64,000 nt of DNA from Thermogemmatispora onikobensis (GCF_001748285.1 NZ_BDGT01000025.1:1-64000); one strand, 5' to 3'. Positions 8,970-17,463 are shown, numbered from the stretch's first letter. Notes: generated by a model from the sequence alone, not told the origin. A program made the numbers and translations.

Positions 8970-9349
8970 TTGGCCGCTGCGCTCTCCTGCTGATCTGACT
9001 GAGTAAGGCGGGCTAAAGCCCTTCCATTCAGGATCGGTTGGCGCTCAGGTGGCGCAGCAGAGCCATAACGAGAGCAATCGCCAGACTGGCAATAGCGTGC
9101 GTCAGAGAGGTTGGCGCAGCGCCGGTCTGGCTATATTTTTGGCCCTGGCCCTGTGCGGGCTTATCAGGGATCTCGGGGAGAAGCTGCCTGACTGTCAGCC
9201 AGGGCGCTTCTGGCTCTGAGGGGAGCTGACCTGTCCACAGGAACAGGGAGCAATCTGTCCGCTTGCCCGGTGTCTGCTCTGTGGGTCTCGCCCCATAATG
9301 GTCCTTGCTTGTGGTTGAGTGCTTCAACAAGCAAGGAGGTCCATTAGCT
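8970..9349. other. Gap between dnaA and the SDR gene
   Basis: 380 bp. It holds one isolated DnaA-box-like CTGTCCACA at 9230-9238 and a hairpin at 9303-9336 in front of the SDR start. On the minus strand an open frame ending at 9028 resembles a cell-wall sorting tail, but it has no credible start. No tRNA or other RNA gene was recognised. Confidence 0.4.
9303..9339 (+). promoter_or_regulatory. Hairpin overlapping the SDR ribosome-binding site
   Basis: Arms CCTTGCTTG (9303-9311) and CAAGCAAGG (9328-9336) can pair, with an inner TTGA / TCAA stem. The 3' arm shares AAGG with the Shine-Dalgarno AAGGAGG (9333-9339), which stands 10 nt before the ATG at 9350. Pairing would partly bury the ribosome site, a layout seen in translational switches and RNA thermometers. 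A switch is inferred, not shown. Confidence 0.4.
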
Positions 9350-10057
9350 ATGACGTCTGCTTCTCTGAGGGCTGAGCGTACCGGGTTAATCACCGGAGCC
9401 TCTCGTGGTTTGGGGCTGGCTCTGGCTCGTGAGCTGGCTCGTGCGGGCTGGCGGCTCATTATCGATGCGCGCACTCCTGGCGAGCTGGAGGAGGCACGCG
9501 CCGAGCTGGCTCGCTGGAGCGAGATAGTGGCTCTGGCTGGCGATGTCGGCGATGCTGAGCACCAGCAGGCTTTGACCAGTGCTGCGGCGCGCTGGGGGAG
9601 GCTCGACCTGCTGGTCAATAACGCCAGTATTCTTGGCCCCAGTCCTCAGCCGTTTCTGCTGGATTATCCCCTGACGGAGCTGGAGCGAGTCTATCGCGTC
9701 AATACCTTTGCGCCTCTTGCGCTTATCCAGCTATTGCATCGCTATCTATCTTCTGGTGCCTGTATCATCAATGTTACCAGCGATGCGGCCCGTGAACCGT
9801 ATCCTGGCTGGGGTGGCTATGGCTCAAGCAAAGCGGCGCTGGAGCAGCTGACCCTCATTCTGGCGGCAGAGCAGCCGCAGTGGCGGGTCTACCTGGTTGA
9901 CCCTGGTGATATGAGGACGCGCCTGCATCAGGAGGCTTTCCCCGGTGAGGATATCAGTGATCGGCCTCCTCCAGAGGTGAGTGTGCCGGGCTTGTTAGCC
10001 TTGATTGAGGGAAGCTATGCCTCTGGGCGCTATCTGGCCCGTGAGGTGAAAGCTTGA
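9350..10057 (+). CDS. Short-chain dehydrogenase/reductase (SDR)
   Basis: NAD(P)-dependent oxidoreductase with a Rossmann fold. 235 residues from the ATG at 9350, chosen for its AAGGAGG site. The cofactor motif TGASRGLG stands at the N-terminus, the structural motif NNAS in the middle, the catalytic Ser in NVTSDA, and the YxxxK pair in YGSSK. The length is normal for classical SDRs. A 57-bp gap separates it from the downstream QueA-like gene, so they may be cotranscribed. The substrate cannot be told from the sequence. Confidence 0.9.
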   Translation: MTSASLRAERTGLITGASRGLGLALARELARAGWRLIIDARTPGELEEARAELARWSEIVALAGDVGDAEHQQALTSAAARWGRLDLLVNNASILGPSPQPFLLDYPLTELERVYRVNTFAPLALIQLLHRYLSSGACIINVTSDAAREPYPGWGGYGSSKAALEQLTLILAAEQPQWRVYLVDPGDMRTRLHQEAFPGEDISDRPPPEVSVPGLLALIEGSYASGRYLAREVKA

Positions 10058-10114
10058 TGCCGGCAATGGATGCAGATGGGAGCCTTCTGGCTGTCAGAAG
10101 AATGGTAGGTACCT

Positions 10115-11287
10115 ATGAGGACGTTCGAGCGATCTTGGCTTGAGCAAGAGTCGGGGGACGGAGGGCGTGAGGGGGGTGCTGATCCGGGAACTGATTCCAA
10201 GGGAGAGCGATCGACGGTTGGGCTGGAGCTGACCACTTTCTCCTTTGAGCTACCGCCTCAGCTGGAGGCAGGGGAGCCGCCCGAGGCGCGTGGTCTAGCC
10301 CGCGATGAGATACGTTTGCTGGTCTCGTATCGCCGTGACCATCGCCTGGTGCATGCCCGCTTTCGAGAGCTGCCAACCTTTCTCAAGCGAGGCGATGTGC
10401 TGGTGATCAATACCAGCGGCACCATGAAAGCTGCGCTGCCCGCTGAGCGAGCTGGCGGAGAGCCAATAGAGCTACATCTCTCGACGTGTCTGCCGGCTGG
10501 TCTCTGGGTAGTTGAGTTGCGCCTACCTCTTTCTGAAGGCTCGCAGCCTTTTTTCGGAGGCCGGCCTGGCGAAGTACTGACTTTGCCGCAAGGGGGGCGG
10601 GTGATGCTGCATGCTCCCTACGTGTCTCGTGCGCGCTCTGAAGCTGCTGGTCGGCAACGGCTCTGGGTGGCAACCTTTGAACTGCCGGAGCCTCTGGAGG
10701 CCTATCTGGAGCGCTATGGTTTCCCGATTCGTTACGGCTACGTCCAGCGCAAGTGGCCAATCGACTATTATCGCTCGGTCTTTGTCACAGAGGTCGGCAG
10801 TGCGGAGATGCCTTCGGCCAGTCGTCCATTTACGGCTGAGCTGGTGACGCGGCTGGTGGTAGAAGGGGTCCAGTTCGCGCCTCTGCTGTTGCATACGGGA
10901 GTAGCCAGTCTGGAAGCGCATGAGCCGCCCTACGAGGAGTACTATCGTGTGCCTGCTGAGAGTGCCGAGCTGGTCAATGCAGCTCGCCGGCATGGGCGGC
11001 GAGTCATCGCCATAGGGACAACACCAATGCGAGCGCTAGAGACGGTTGCTGATGAGTATGGAGAGGTGCATCCTGGTGAGGGCTGGACCGATCTGGTGAT
11101 TACTCCGCAGCGGGGGCTGCGTGTCGTCAACGGGTTGCTGACGGGCTTCCATGAGCCGCAGGCGTCGCATCTGGCCCTCTTAGAGGCCCTGGCTGGACGC
11201 GAGCATGTAGAGCAAGCCTATGCGGCGGCGCTTCAGGAAGGCTATCTCTGGCATGAGTTTGGCGACATCCATCTGATTTTACCCTGA
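10115..11287 (+). CDS. S-adenosylmethionine:tRNA ribosyltransferase-isomerase (QueA)-like protein
   Basis: QueA transfers the ribosyl part of SAM to 7-aminomethyl-7-deazaguanine in tRNA during queuosine synthesis. Here 390 residues carry the QueA signatures: RDEIRLLV near residue 65, GDVLVINTSGT, and a C-terminal half with LLLHTGVAS, EYYRVPAESAELVNAA, VIAIGTTPMRALE, GWTDLVI and VNGLLTGFHEP. The first ~40 residues are a polar extension and several QueA positions differ (for example TGVAS where QueA has VGAGTF). It looks like a divergent subfamily, so the tRNA role is probable rather than certain. No other queuosine gene is in the window. Confidence 0.75.
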   Translation: MRTFERSWLEQESGDGGREGGADPGTDSKGERSTVGLELTTFSFELPPQLEAGEPPEARGLARDEIRLLVSYRRDHRLVHARFRELPTFLKRGDVLVINTSGTMKAALPAERAGGEPIELHLSTCLPAGLWVVELRLPLSEGSQPFFGGRPGEVLTLPQGGRVMLHAPYVSRARSEAAGRQRLWVATFELPEPLEAYLERYGFPIRYGYVQRKWPIDYYRSVFVTEVGSAEMPSASRPFTAELVTRLVVEGVQFAPLLLHTGVASLEAHEPPYEEYYRVPAESAELVNAARRHGRRVIAIGTTPMRALETVADEYGEVHPGEGWTDLVITPQRGLRVVNGLLTGFHEPQASHLALLEALAGREHVEQAYAAALQEGYLWHEFGDIHLILP

Positions 11288-11467
11288 GCGATAGGTGGTT
11301 GTCAGGACCGGCAGGCGCAGAGACGATCAGGCAAGTACTGGCGCGTGGATGTCATCCCTCGGTTCGGGGTGAGATCTTGCCTCCGGGTCAGCGCCGACTG
11401 TGGCCCGGCGGCCTCTTGCCTGGTCGGACCGCGCCCGCTGGTCAGCTCTCTTGTAGCGGCGCCTGAC

Positions 11468-12343
11468 TTACCCCTGCTGGACGACCTGGCTCTGGCGTAC
11501 TGCTGTAACTAGCCAGTGATACAGCTTTTCCGTTTCGGGGGTGAGCTGGTCGCTCGAGATGAAAGGGTAGACGGGACGGTTGTACTCGTAGCCCTTGCGG
11601 GCAGTGGAGGTCACGGTGGCCTGCCAGCCCAGGGACGCCAGGAGAGAGACGGGGTCATCGATGGTTCCGATCCAGGGAACGCCGAGCCGCGAGACGCGCT
11701 CCATACGCTGGCGTGTTAAGGGAGAGCTGGTCATGGCGCTATGGATCGCGTCGAAGGCCAGCCAGCTCTGAGGAGCGCTCAGCTTGCTGATCAGCCCGAG
11801 CAATTGATGGATAGCCTCATTGGGCAAGTAGAAGAGCAGGCCCTCAACGAGCCAGATTGCAGGGAGTGCTGGATCGTAGCCAGCCTCCAGTAGGTGGGTG
11901 GGCCAGGAAGTCTCGGTCAAATCGGCGGGGATAAGATGCCGTCGGCAGCCCGGGCGGGCTTGCTGGGCCTGCAGGATGCCCTCTTTGTAGTGGAGTACGT
12001 CGGGCTGATCCAACTCGAAGACAGTCATGGCTGGCGGCCATTCCAGTCGGAAAGCACGTGTATCGAGGCCGCAGGCAGGCATGACAAGCTGACGAATGCC
12101 TTGCTCATTGACGATGCGCTGCACGAAATCATCGAAAAAGCGTGTGCGTACAATGATACTACCACCTGCATCTTCGAGCTGGCGAAAACGCCGTTCACCC
12201 TCGGCTCCGGCCAGAGCGGCGGCCCAGGGATCGGTGAAGAGGCGGTCCTCGCGCAGGCTCTCATGAGCGCGCACTGCGGCTGTCATATAAGCAGTGTAGC
12301 CTATCGAGGCTTTCTGGGCTGAGGTAGAGCTGTGCTCTGACAT
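11468..12343 (-). CDS. SAM-dependent methyltransferase, LCM/PPM family (paralogue 1)
   Basis: 291 residues from the ATG at 12343, which has GGAAAGG 9 nt upstream; the longer frame starts with TTG. The family signature is clear: RTRFFDDF, the SAM-binding GLDTRAFRLEWP, the acidic loop FELDQP, and WLVEGLLFYL. The family (PF04072) includes leucine carboxyl methyltransferase and secondary-metabolite O-methyltransferases, usually acting on carboxyl or hydroxyl groups. It is the last gene of a leftward cluster of ABC importer parts and has two paralogues there (16597-17463 and 20889-21785), roughly half identical by eye. The substrate is unknown; the company suggests a molecule handled by the importer. 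Confidence 0.85.
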   Translation of the reverse strand: MSEHSSTSAQKASIGYTAYMTAAVRAHESLREDRLFTDPWAAALAGAEGERRFRQLEDAGGSIIVRTRFFDDFVQRIVNEQGIRQLVMPACGLDTRAFRLEWPPAMTVFELDQPDVLHYKEGILQAQQARPGCRRHLIPADLTETSWPTHLLEAGYDPALPAIWLVEGLLFYLPNEAIHQLLGLISKLSAPQSWLAFDAIHSAMTSSPLTRQRMERVSRLGVPWIGTIDDPVSLLASLGWQATVTSTARKGYEYNRPVYPFISSDQLTPETEKLYHWLVTAVRQSQVVQQG

Positions 12344-12458
12344 CGTGTTCATCCTTTCCAGGGCAGGCTTGTTTGCCTGGAGCAAGAGCTAACCAGGGGT
12401 AGCAGTGCTGTGGCCAGGCGTGGCCTGGCCTCTTGCTCAGGGCAATGCTGGGCTTGAG

Positions 12459-13565
12459 CTACACCTGTGGAGTGAAGCCTTGAAGAGCCTGAGCAGCGGT
12501 TTGGGTATCAACCAAGGTAGAGAAGGGAGGAATCTTCTTCACCGCCCCTGTTTGAAGGGCAAAGGAAGCGGTCACGTTATAGCCCCGCTCGTTGACGATG
12601 GGCGTGGTTGCGTAGGAAGAACGCAGGTCCTGGGCAGCGGCGGCAGCGGTCTTGTCGTCGATGTGAGTATACTTCTGCAAGATCTTGATGGCCTGGTCGG
12701 GATACTTCTGGATGAAGGCTAAAGCCATAGCCATAGCGCGCACGAGGGCCTTGAAGGTGTTGGGCTTGGCTCGAATCAGGCTGGCCTTGGCGTAGAAGAC
12801 CGAGTTGAGCTGGCCCTGCATTTGAGGGACATCGCCGCGCAGGGGACTGATGAAGATGCGTCCCAGGCCCTGAGTTTGGACGGCCTCGCCGACAGGTTTG
12901 TAGAAGCTGAGGGCGTCGACACGGCCTGCTTTCAGGGCTGCCACCGCGGCGGAAACGTTGTTGCCGACAGCCACGAGGGTGGCGGACTTGTTGACGTCCA
13001 GACCAAAGAGGTGGAAGAGGTAGCTGACAAAGCCGCCGGTTTGGCCAGTAGCGGAAATGACGCCGATCTTTTTGCCGACGAGGGCTTTGACCTTGGCCTC
13101 CAGGGGGCTGCTTGCGGAGAGGCCAGTCTGCTGCAGGAACTTGTTACTGACGGTGATATCGTTGGGGAAGGCCACCTGGAGCTGGCCGATGACCTTGACG
13201 TCAGCGTCGACCTGCGAAACCAGGAAGGCTTCGGTGAGGAGGCCGCCGACGGCCACCTCAACAGCACCGGAATGGATGGCCTCAGCCATTTGGGGACTGG
13301 TGGGTTCAAGCTGGAAGGGGGTAGGGTAGATGGTGAGGCCCTGAGCCTGGAAGTAGCCCTTGTCAAGGGCTACCAGATCTGGCAGGAAGGGAGCTGAAAG
13401 ACTGTCAACTGCTACCTTCAATCTCATGTTATCCTGGCTCTGGCTGCTCGATGGAGGGGGAGCGCTGGCGCCACAGGCGCTGGTAGCGGACAGCAGCAAG
13501 ACCAGGATGAGAGCAAGCAGCAAGGAATTGGAATGTCTGAGGAGCCAACGCTGTTGCCTGAGCAT
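12459..13565 (-). CDS. ABC transporter substrate-binding lipoprotein, NMT1/SsuA-like (paralogue 1)
   Basis: Periplasmic-type binding protein for a nitrate/sulfonate/taurine/thiamine-precursor class importer. 368 residues from the ATG at 13565, where AAGGAG lies 9 nt upstream. The signal peptide ends in a lipobox (ATSAC, Cys31), so it is membrane-tethered. The mature part shows MRLKVAVDSLSAPFL, GYFQAQGL, SPQMAEAIHSGAVEVAVGG and KAGRVDALSF. The tail reads FALQTGAVKKIPPFSTLVDT, the same class as paralogue 2. It has no permease of its own and must share the one at 18869-19759. Confidence 0.88.
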   Translation of the reverse strand: MLRQQRWLLRHSNSLLLALILVLLLSATSACGASAPPPSSSQSQDNMRLKVAVDSLSAPFLPDLVALDKGYFQAQGLTIYPTPFQLEPTSPQMAEAIHSGAVEVAVGGLLTEAFLVSQVDADVKVIGQLQVAFPNDITVSNKFLQQTGLSASSPLEAKVKALVGKKIGVISATGQTGGFVSYLFHLFGLDVNKSATLVAVGNNVSAAVAALKAGRVDALSFYKPVGEAVQTQGLGRIFISPLRGDVPQMQGQLNSVFYAKASLIRAKPNTFKALVRAMAMALAFIQKYPDQAIKILQKYTHIDDKTAAAAAQDLRSSYATTPIVNERGYNVTASFALQTGAVKKIPPFSTLVDTQTAAQALQGFTPQV

Positions 13566-13975
13566 TAGTGGGCTCTCCTTAAGTGGCTTGCCGAGCAAAC
13601 TGTCCATTGAACGATGAACGAACGGGTTTCAGGTATCCTCGGAGCTAGCAGAGGATAGTCAGCAGGCCAGGCTGGTGCTGGCTGTGCTGATGGTGCTAAG
13701 GGCGATTTGGCGATAGGAGCGATGCTGATAATGCAAAAGCTAGTGCTATGCGCGACACTCCTCCTGTAGCAGGCTGGTTGGGCAGTCATTTCCCACGAGC
13801 TGGCAGCTTAGGCTACCTGCTCCTCTCACTCTTAAATGTGGGCAGAAGGCCCAGTCCATAGTGGCCTCCTCTCTCAGCAGTAAGCGGCGCCCACCAGGGT
13901 CATGAAGATCACTGAGTGGGCGCCGCTTACAAGCTTCAAACGTGACAGCTTGGTTGTCTGGACGAACCGGATGCA
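13566..13975. other. Intercistronic gap with long perfect hairpin
   Basis: 410 bp between binding proteins 2 and 1. The only strong feature is the 15-bp perfect hairpin at 13880-13930, just below the stop of paralogue 2. No clear promoter for paralogue 1 was recognised. Confidence 0.5.
13880..13930 (-). terminator. Hairpin after binding protein 2
   Basis: Perfect 15-bp arms GTAAGCGGCGCCCAC (13880-13894) and GTGGGCGCCGCTTAC (13916-13930) around a 21-nt loop, 46 nt after the stop codon. There is no U-tract on the minus strand, so it may stabilise a 3' end or give only partial termination. Confidence 0.5.
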
Positions 13976-15073
13976 TTACACCTTCGGTGTAAAGCTCTGC
14001 AGAGCCTGGGTTGCCGTCTGGGTGTCAACCAGGGAAGAGAAAGAAGGGATCTTCTTGGCAATACCAGTTTGCAGAGCGAAAGCAGCGGTGACATTGTAGG
14101 CTTGTTGGTCAACCACAGGAGAAGAAGGGTAGGAAGTACGTAGATCCTGCATGACCGCGGTAGCGGCCTGGTCGCTGATATGGGTGTATTTCTGCAAGAT
14201 CTTGGCGGCCTGGTCGGGATACTTTTGAATGAAGGCCAGAGCCATCGCGATGGCGCGCACCAAGGCTTTGAAGGTGTTGGGCTTAGCGCTGATGAGACTG
14301 GCCTTGGCATAGAAGACCGAGTTGAGATGGCCCGTCAGCTGAGGGACATCGCCGCGCAGGGGGCTGATCAGCATGCGGCCCACTTTCTGAAGCTGGACGG
14401 CCTCGCCGGTGGGCTTGAAGAAGCTGAGGGCATCGACGCGGCCCGCCTTGAGAGCGGCGATGGCGGAAGAGACGTTGTTGCCGACCGAGACAAGGGTTGC
14501 GTCCTTACTGGCATTGAGACCGAAGAGGTAGAAGAGATAGCTGACAAAGGCGCCAGTCTGGCCGGTGGTAGAGACGACACCGATCTTTTTGCCGACGAGA
14601 GCTTTGACCTTGGCCTCCAGGGGGCTGGTCTCGGAAAGGCCAGTTTGCTGCAGGAACTTGTTGCTGACGATGATATCGTTAGGGAAAGCCACCTGGAGCT
14701 GACCGATGACCTGGACATTCGAGTCGATCTGTGAGACCAGGAAGGCTTCGGTAGCCAGACCGCCGATGGCGACGTCGATGGCGCCGGAATGGATGGCCTC
14801 GGCCATCTGGGGGCTGGTAGGCTCAGTCTGGAAGGGGGTAGGATAGACGGTGAGGCCCTGGGCCTGGAAGTAGCCTTTGTCGAGGGCGACGAAATCGGGC
14901 AGGAAGGAGCTGGAGAAGGCGTCAATGGCCACCTTCAGCTTCATATCATCCTGGCTCTTGGTGGTGGTGGTGGTGGTAGAGCTGGAGCCACATGCTGTCA
15001 CACCCAGTAGAAACAGCGTGAGAAACAGCATGGACAGTGCATTTCTCAGCAGCATCTGCGAGCTGGATCGCAT
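13976..15073 (-). CDS. ABC transporter substrate-binding lipoprotein, NMT1/SsuA-like (paralogue 2)
   Basis: 365 residues; ATG preceded by GGAGG at 6 nt. The signal peptide ends in GVTAC (Cys28), followed by a Thr-rich run and the mature start DDMKLKVAIDAF. From there to NVTAAF the protein is almost identical to paralogue 3 (15275-16357); the main difference is a short patch, VSQIDSNVQ here against VSRVDADLK there. The last ~33 residues (ALQTGIAKKIPSFSSLVDT...) are instead like paralogue 1. This mosaic points to recombination between the tandem copies. The ligand is unknown. Confidence 0.88.
   Translation of the reverse strand: MRSSSQMLLRNALSMLFLTLFLLGVTACGSSSTTTTTTKSQDDMKLKVAIDAFSSSFLPDFVALDKGYFQAQGLTVYPTPFQTEPTSPQMAEAIHSGAIDVAIGGLATEAFLVSQIDSNVQVIGQLQVAFPNDIIVSNKFLQQTGLSETSPLEAKVKALVGKKIGVVSTTGQTGAFVSYLFYLFGLNASKDATLVSVGNNVSSAIAALKAGRVDALSFFKPTGEAVQLQKVGRMLISPLRGDVPQLTGHLNSVFYAKASLISAKPNTFKALVRAIAMALAFIQKYPDQAAKILQKYTHISDQAATAVMQDLRTSYPSSPVVDQQAYNVTAAFALQTGIAKKIPSFSSLVDTQTATQALQSFTPKV
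14080..14950. repeat. Copy A of a ~870-bp near-identical direct repeat
   Basis: The core of paralogue 2 matches the core of paralogue 3 (copy B, about 15378-16249) nearly base for base in the same orientation, offset about 1.3 kb. Only scattered third-position changes and one ~35-bp divergent patch near 14715-14755 were seen. The match ends abruptly at both sides. Confidence 0.85.
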
Positions 15074-15274
15074 TATGTTCCTCCCAAACTGTATTGAGAG
15101 CGAAATGCCAGGTAATCAATTTATGCGGAGCGCTACCGCTCCAACCAGAGAGTGCGGTCGTTGCCGGCCTGGTCTTGGAGCGGCAGCCTCCCGAGAAATA
15201 GCTTCTCTAGCGTTACACTACCAACTGCCACTACAAATAGCGTTCGCTCATTGAATCATCCCAGGTCTATAAGG

Positions 15275-16357
15275 CTAGACGACAGGTGAAAAACCTTGTA
15301 TCGCCTGAGTAGCCGTATTTGTATCAACGATCGCCTGGAAAGGCGGAACAGCTGATAGCAGACCTGCCTTGATATCAAAAGCAGCGGTGACATTGTAGGC
15401 TTGTTGGTCAACCACAGGAGAAGAAGGGTAGGAAGTACGTAGATCCTGCATGACCGCGGTAGCGGCCTGGTCGCTGATGTGGGTGTACTTCTGCAGGATC
15501 TTGGCGGCCTGGTCGGGATACTTTTGAATGAAGGCCAGAGCCATCGCGATAGCGCGCACCAAGGCTTTGAAGGTGTTGGGCTTAGCGCTGATGAGACTGG
15601 CCTTGGCATAGAAGACCGAGTTGAGATGGCCCGTCAGCTGAGGGACATCGCCGCGCAGGGGGCTGATCAGCATGCGGCCCACTTTCTGAAGCTGGACGGC
15701 CTCGCCGGTGGGCTTGAAGAAGCTGAGGGCATCGACGCGGCCCGCCTTGAGAGCGGCGATGGCGGAAGAGACGTTGTTGCCGACCGAGACAAGGGTTGCG
15801 TCCTTACTGGCATTGAGACCGAAGAGGTAGAAGAGATAGCTGACAAAGGCGCCAGTCTGGCCGGTGGTAGAGACGACACCGATCTTTTTGCCGACGAGAG
15901 CTTTGACCTTGGCCTCCAGGGGGCTGGTCTCGGAAAGGCCAGTTTGCTGCAGGAACTTGTTGCTGACGATGATATCGTTAGGGAAAGCCACCTGGAGCTG
16001 GCCAATGACCTTGAGGTCGGCATCGACGCGGGAGACCAGGAAGGCTTCGGTAACCAGACCGCCGATGGCGACGTCGATGGCGCCGGAATGGATGGCCTCG
16101 GCCATCTGGGGGCTGGTAGGCTCAGTCTGGAAGGGGGTAGGATAGACGGTGAGGCCCTGGGCCTGGAAGTAGCCTTTGTCGAGGGCGACGAAATCGGGCA
16201 GGAAGGAGCTGGAGAAGGCGTCAATGGCCACCTTCAGCTTCATATCATCGCGGGCGCTGCTTGATCCGAAACTCAGATTGCAGCTACTGAAGGTGACACT
16301 CATCAAAATAAGCAGACTCAAGACTGACCAGAAAGATCTGGCTCCAAGGGATCGCAT
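15275..16357 (-). CDS. ABC transporter substrate-binding lipoprotein, NMT1/SsuA-like (paralogue 3)
   Basis: 360 residues. The signal peptide differs from that of paralogue 2 and ends in TFSSC (Cys26). The core from DDMKLKVAIDAF to NVTAAF is nearly identical to paralogue 2, but the C-terminal tail (DIKAGLLSAVPPFQAIVDTN) is of the paralogue 4 type (DSKTGLISSAPPYQQLVDTQ). The patch VSRVDADLKVIGQ resembles VSQVDADVKVIGQ of paralogue 1. The gene therefore looks assembled from pieces of its neighbours. It shares the single permease/ATPase pair upstream. Confidence 0.88.
   Translation of the reverse strand: MRSLGARSFWSVLSLLILMSVTFSSCNLSFGSSSARDDMKLKVAIDAFSSSFLPDFVALDKGYFQAQGLTVYPTPFQTEPTSPQMAEAIHSGAIDVAIGGLVTEAFLVSRVDADLKVIGQLQVAFPNDIIVSNKFLQQTGLSETSPLEAKVKALVGKKIGVVSTTGQTGAFVSYLFYLFGLNASKDATLVSVGNNVSSAIAALKAGRVDALSFFKPTGEAVQLQKVGRMLISPLRGDVPQLTGHLNSVFYAKASLISAKPNTFKALVRAIAMALAFIQKYPDQAAKILQKYTHISDQAATAVMQDLRTSYPSSPVVDQQAYNVTAAFDIKAGLLSAVPPFQAIVDTNTATQAIQGFSPVV
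15378..16249. repeat. Copy B of the ~870-bp near-identical direct repeat
   Basis: Partner of copy A (about 14080-14950). Both copies lie in the same reading frame and orientation, so recombination between them would delete or add one binding-protein gene without breaking the frame. Confidence 0.85.
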
Positions 16358-16509
16358 GATATTCTCTATCCTCCAATATCAGGATTCCCGAGATCGACCT
16401 CGGTGATCGGACGCACTGAAGCAAGCAAAACCAGATGCAGACTCTTCCCCAGCTCTTCAGCGTGAGGGACTGGCCTGTCCAGACCTGGTTTGCTGATTCA
16501 TGTTGGGAA

Positions 16510-16535
16510 GAGCAGACAGTTCTGGCTGTCTGCTC
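16510..16535 (-). terminator. Hairpin after methyltransferase 2
   Basis: Perfect 10-bp arms GAGCAGACAG (16510-16519) and CTGTCTGCTC (16526-16535) around TTCTGG, 62 nt after the methyltransferase stop. No U-tract follows on the minus strand. Confidence 0.45.
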
Positions 16536-16596
16536 CCACCTGTACCAAAGGAGAAGCCTGCCCCTAAAGAGAACCTGCTTCTAAAGCAGTATTGCA

Positions 16597-17463
16597 TTAT
16601 TTTGATGCATCTATCTTTATTGCCGCTACAAAGTGATGGTAGAGGTTCAGCAAGTCAGGGGTTAGCTCTTCTTTGGAAACGAAGGGAAAAACTGGGCGAT
16701 TGTACTCCAGAGACTTATGAATACTATAAATAACTGTAGCTCTCCAGCCGTAAGAGCGGAGCAAAGAGACAGGATCGTCGATAGCGCCGATCCAGGGAGA
16801 GCCAAGGCTGGCAACGAGCTTTGTGCGTACTTCCAACAGAGGGGAGTTGAGCATAGCGCTGTGGACGGAATCGAAGCCGAGCCAGCTGCCAGGTGCTGCC
16901 AGGCTGCTGATCTGCTCAAGGAGCCTTCTGATTTGCTCCTCTGACAGATAGAACAGCAGCCCTTCCACCAGCCAGACTGCCGGGAGGTGAGGATCGTAGC
17001 CGGCCTGCAAGAGAGCATCTGGCCACTCAGGAGCGGTCAGGTCGACTGCCAGACTATGGCGTTCACACCGGGGATGGGCGCCCTGCTTTTGCAAGACCTC
17101 CTCTTTGTATTCAAGAACCATTGGCTGATCCAGTTCGAAAAAGCGTGTGTCCTCGGGCCAGTCCATACGGAAAGCGCGGGTATCCAGGCCGGCGGCAGGA
17201 AGCACAATCTGCCTGATTCCTTTCTCAAATGATAATTGATGCAAGCACTCATCGAAGAAGCGTGTGCGTACAACAATGGGAGCTCCTTGATCCTTGATCA
17301 GGAGCCGACGTCTTTCTCCCTCCTCGGTTGCCAGGGCGGCGGCCCAGGGATCATCAAAGAGGCGGTCGGGCCTTTGGCTCTCGAAAGCGCGGACGGCAGC
17401 CGTCATAAAAGCGCTAGGGCCGATCAGCTCCTTGGGAGTTGAGGGATAAGCTGTTTCTGACAT
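16597..17463 (-). CDS. SAM-dependent methyltransferase, LCM/PPM family (paralogue 2)
   Basis: 288 residues from the ATG at 17463 (AAGGAG upstream); the in-frame TTG two codons earlier is less likely. It carries VVRTRFFDEC, GLDTRAFRMDWP, FFELDQP, WLVEGLLFYL and the conserved SPWIGAIDDPVSLL. It lies between binding protein 4 (upstream) and binding protein 3 (downstream) in the importer cluster. The SAM site is intact. Which molecule it methylates is unknown. Confidence 0.85.
   Translation of the reverse strand: MSETAYPSTPKELIGPSAFMTAAVRAFESQRPDRLFDDPWAAALATEEGERRRLLIKDQGAPIVVRTRFFDECLHQLSFEKGIRQIVLPAAGLDTRAFRMDWPEDTRFFELDQPMVLEYKEEVLQKQGAHPRCERHSLAVDLTAPEWPDALLQAGYDPHLPAVWLVEGLLFYLSEEQIRRLLEQISSLAAPGSWLGFDSVHSAMLNSPLLEVRTKLVASLGSPWIGAIDDPVSLLRSYGWRATVIYSIHKSLEYNRPVFPFVSKEELTPDLLNLYHHFVAAIKIDASK

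Noticed and set aside
9230-9238. DnaA box marking an origin
   Set aside because: Only one copy stands here, and similar TGTCCACA strings occur far away (about 25398, 32117 and 55190), so there is no cluster.
15479-16264. 261-codon frame antisense to binding protein 3 (and its counterpart at 14180-14734)
   Set aside because: It repeats in both copies only because the sense genes are near-identical; composition and lack of a ribosome site mark it as a shadow.
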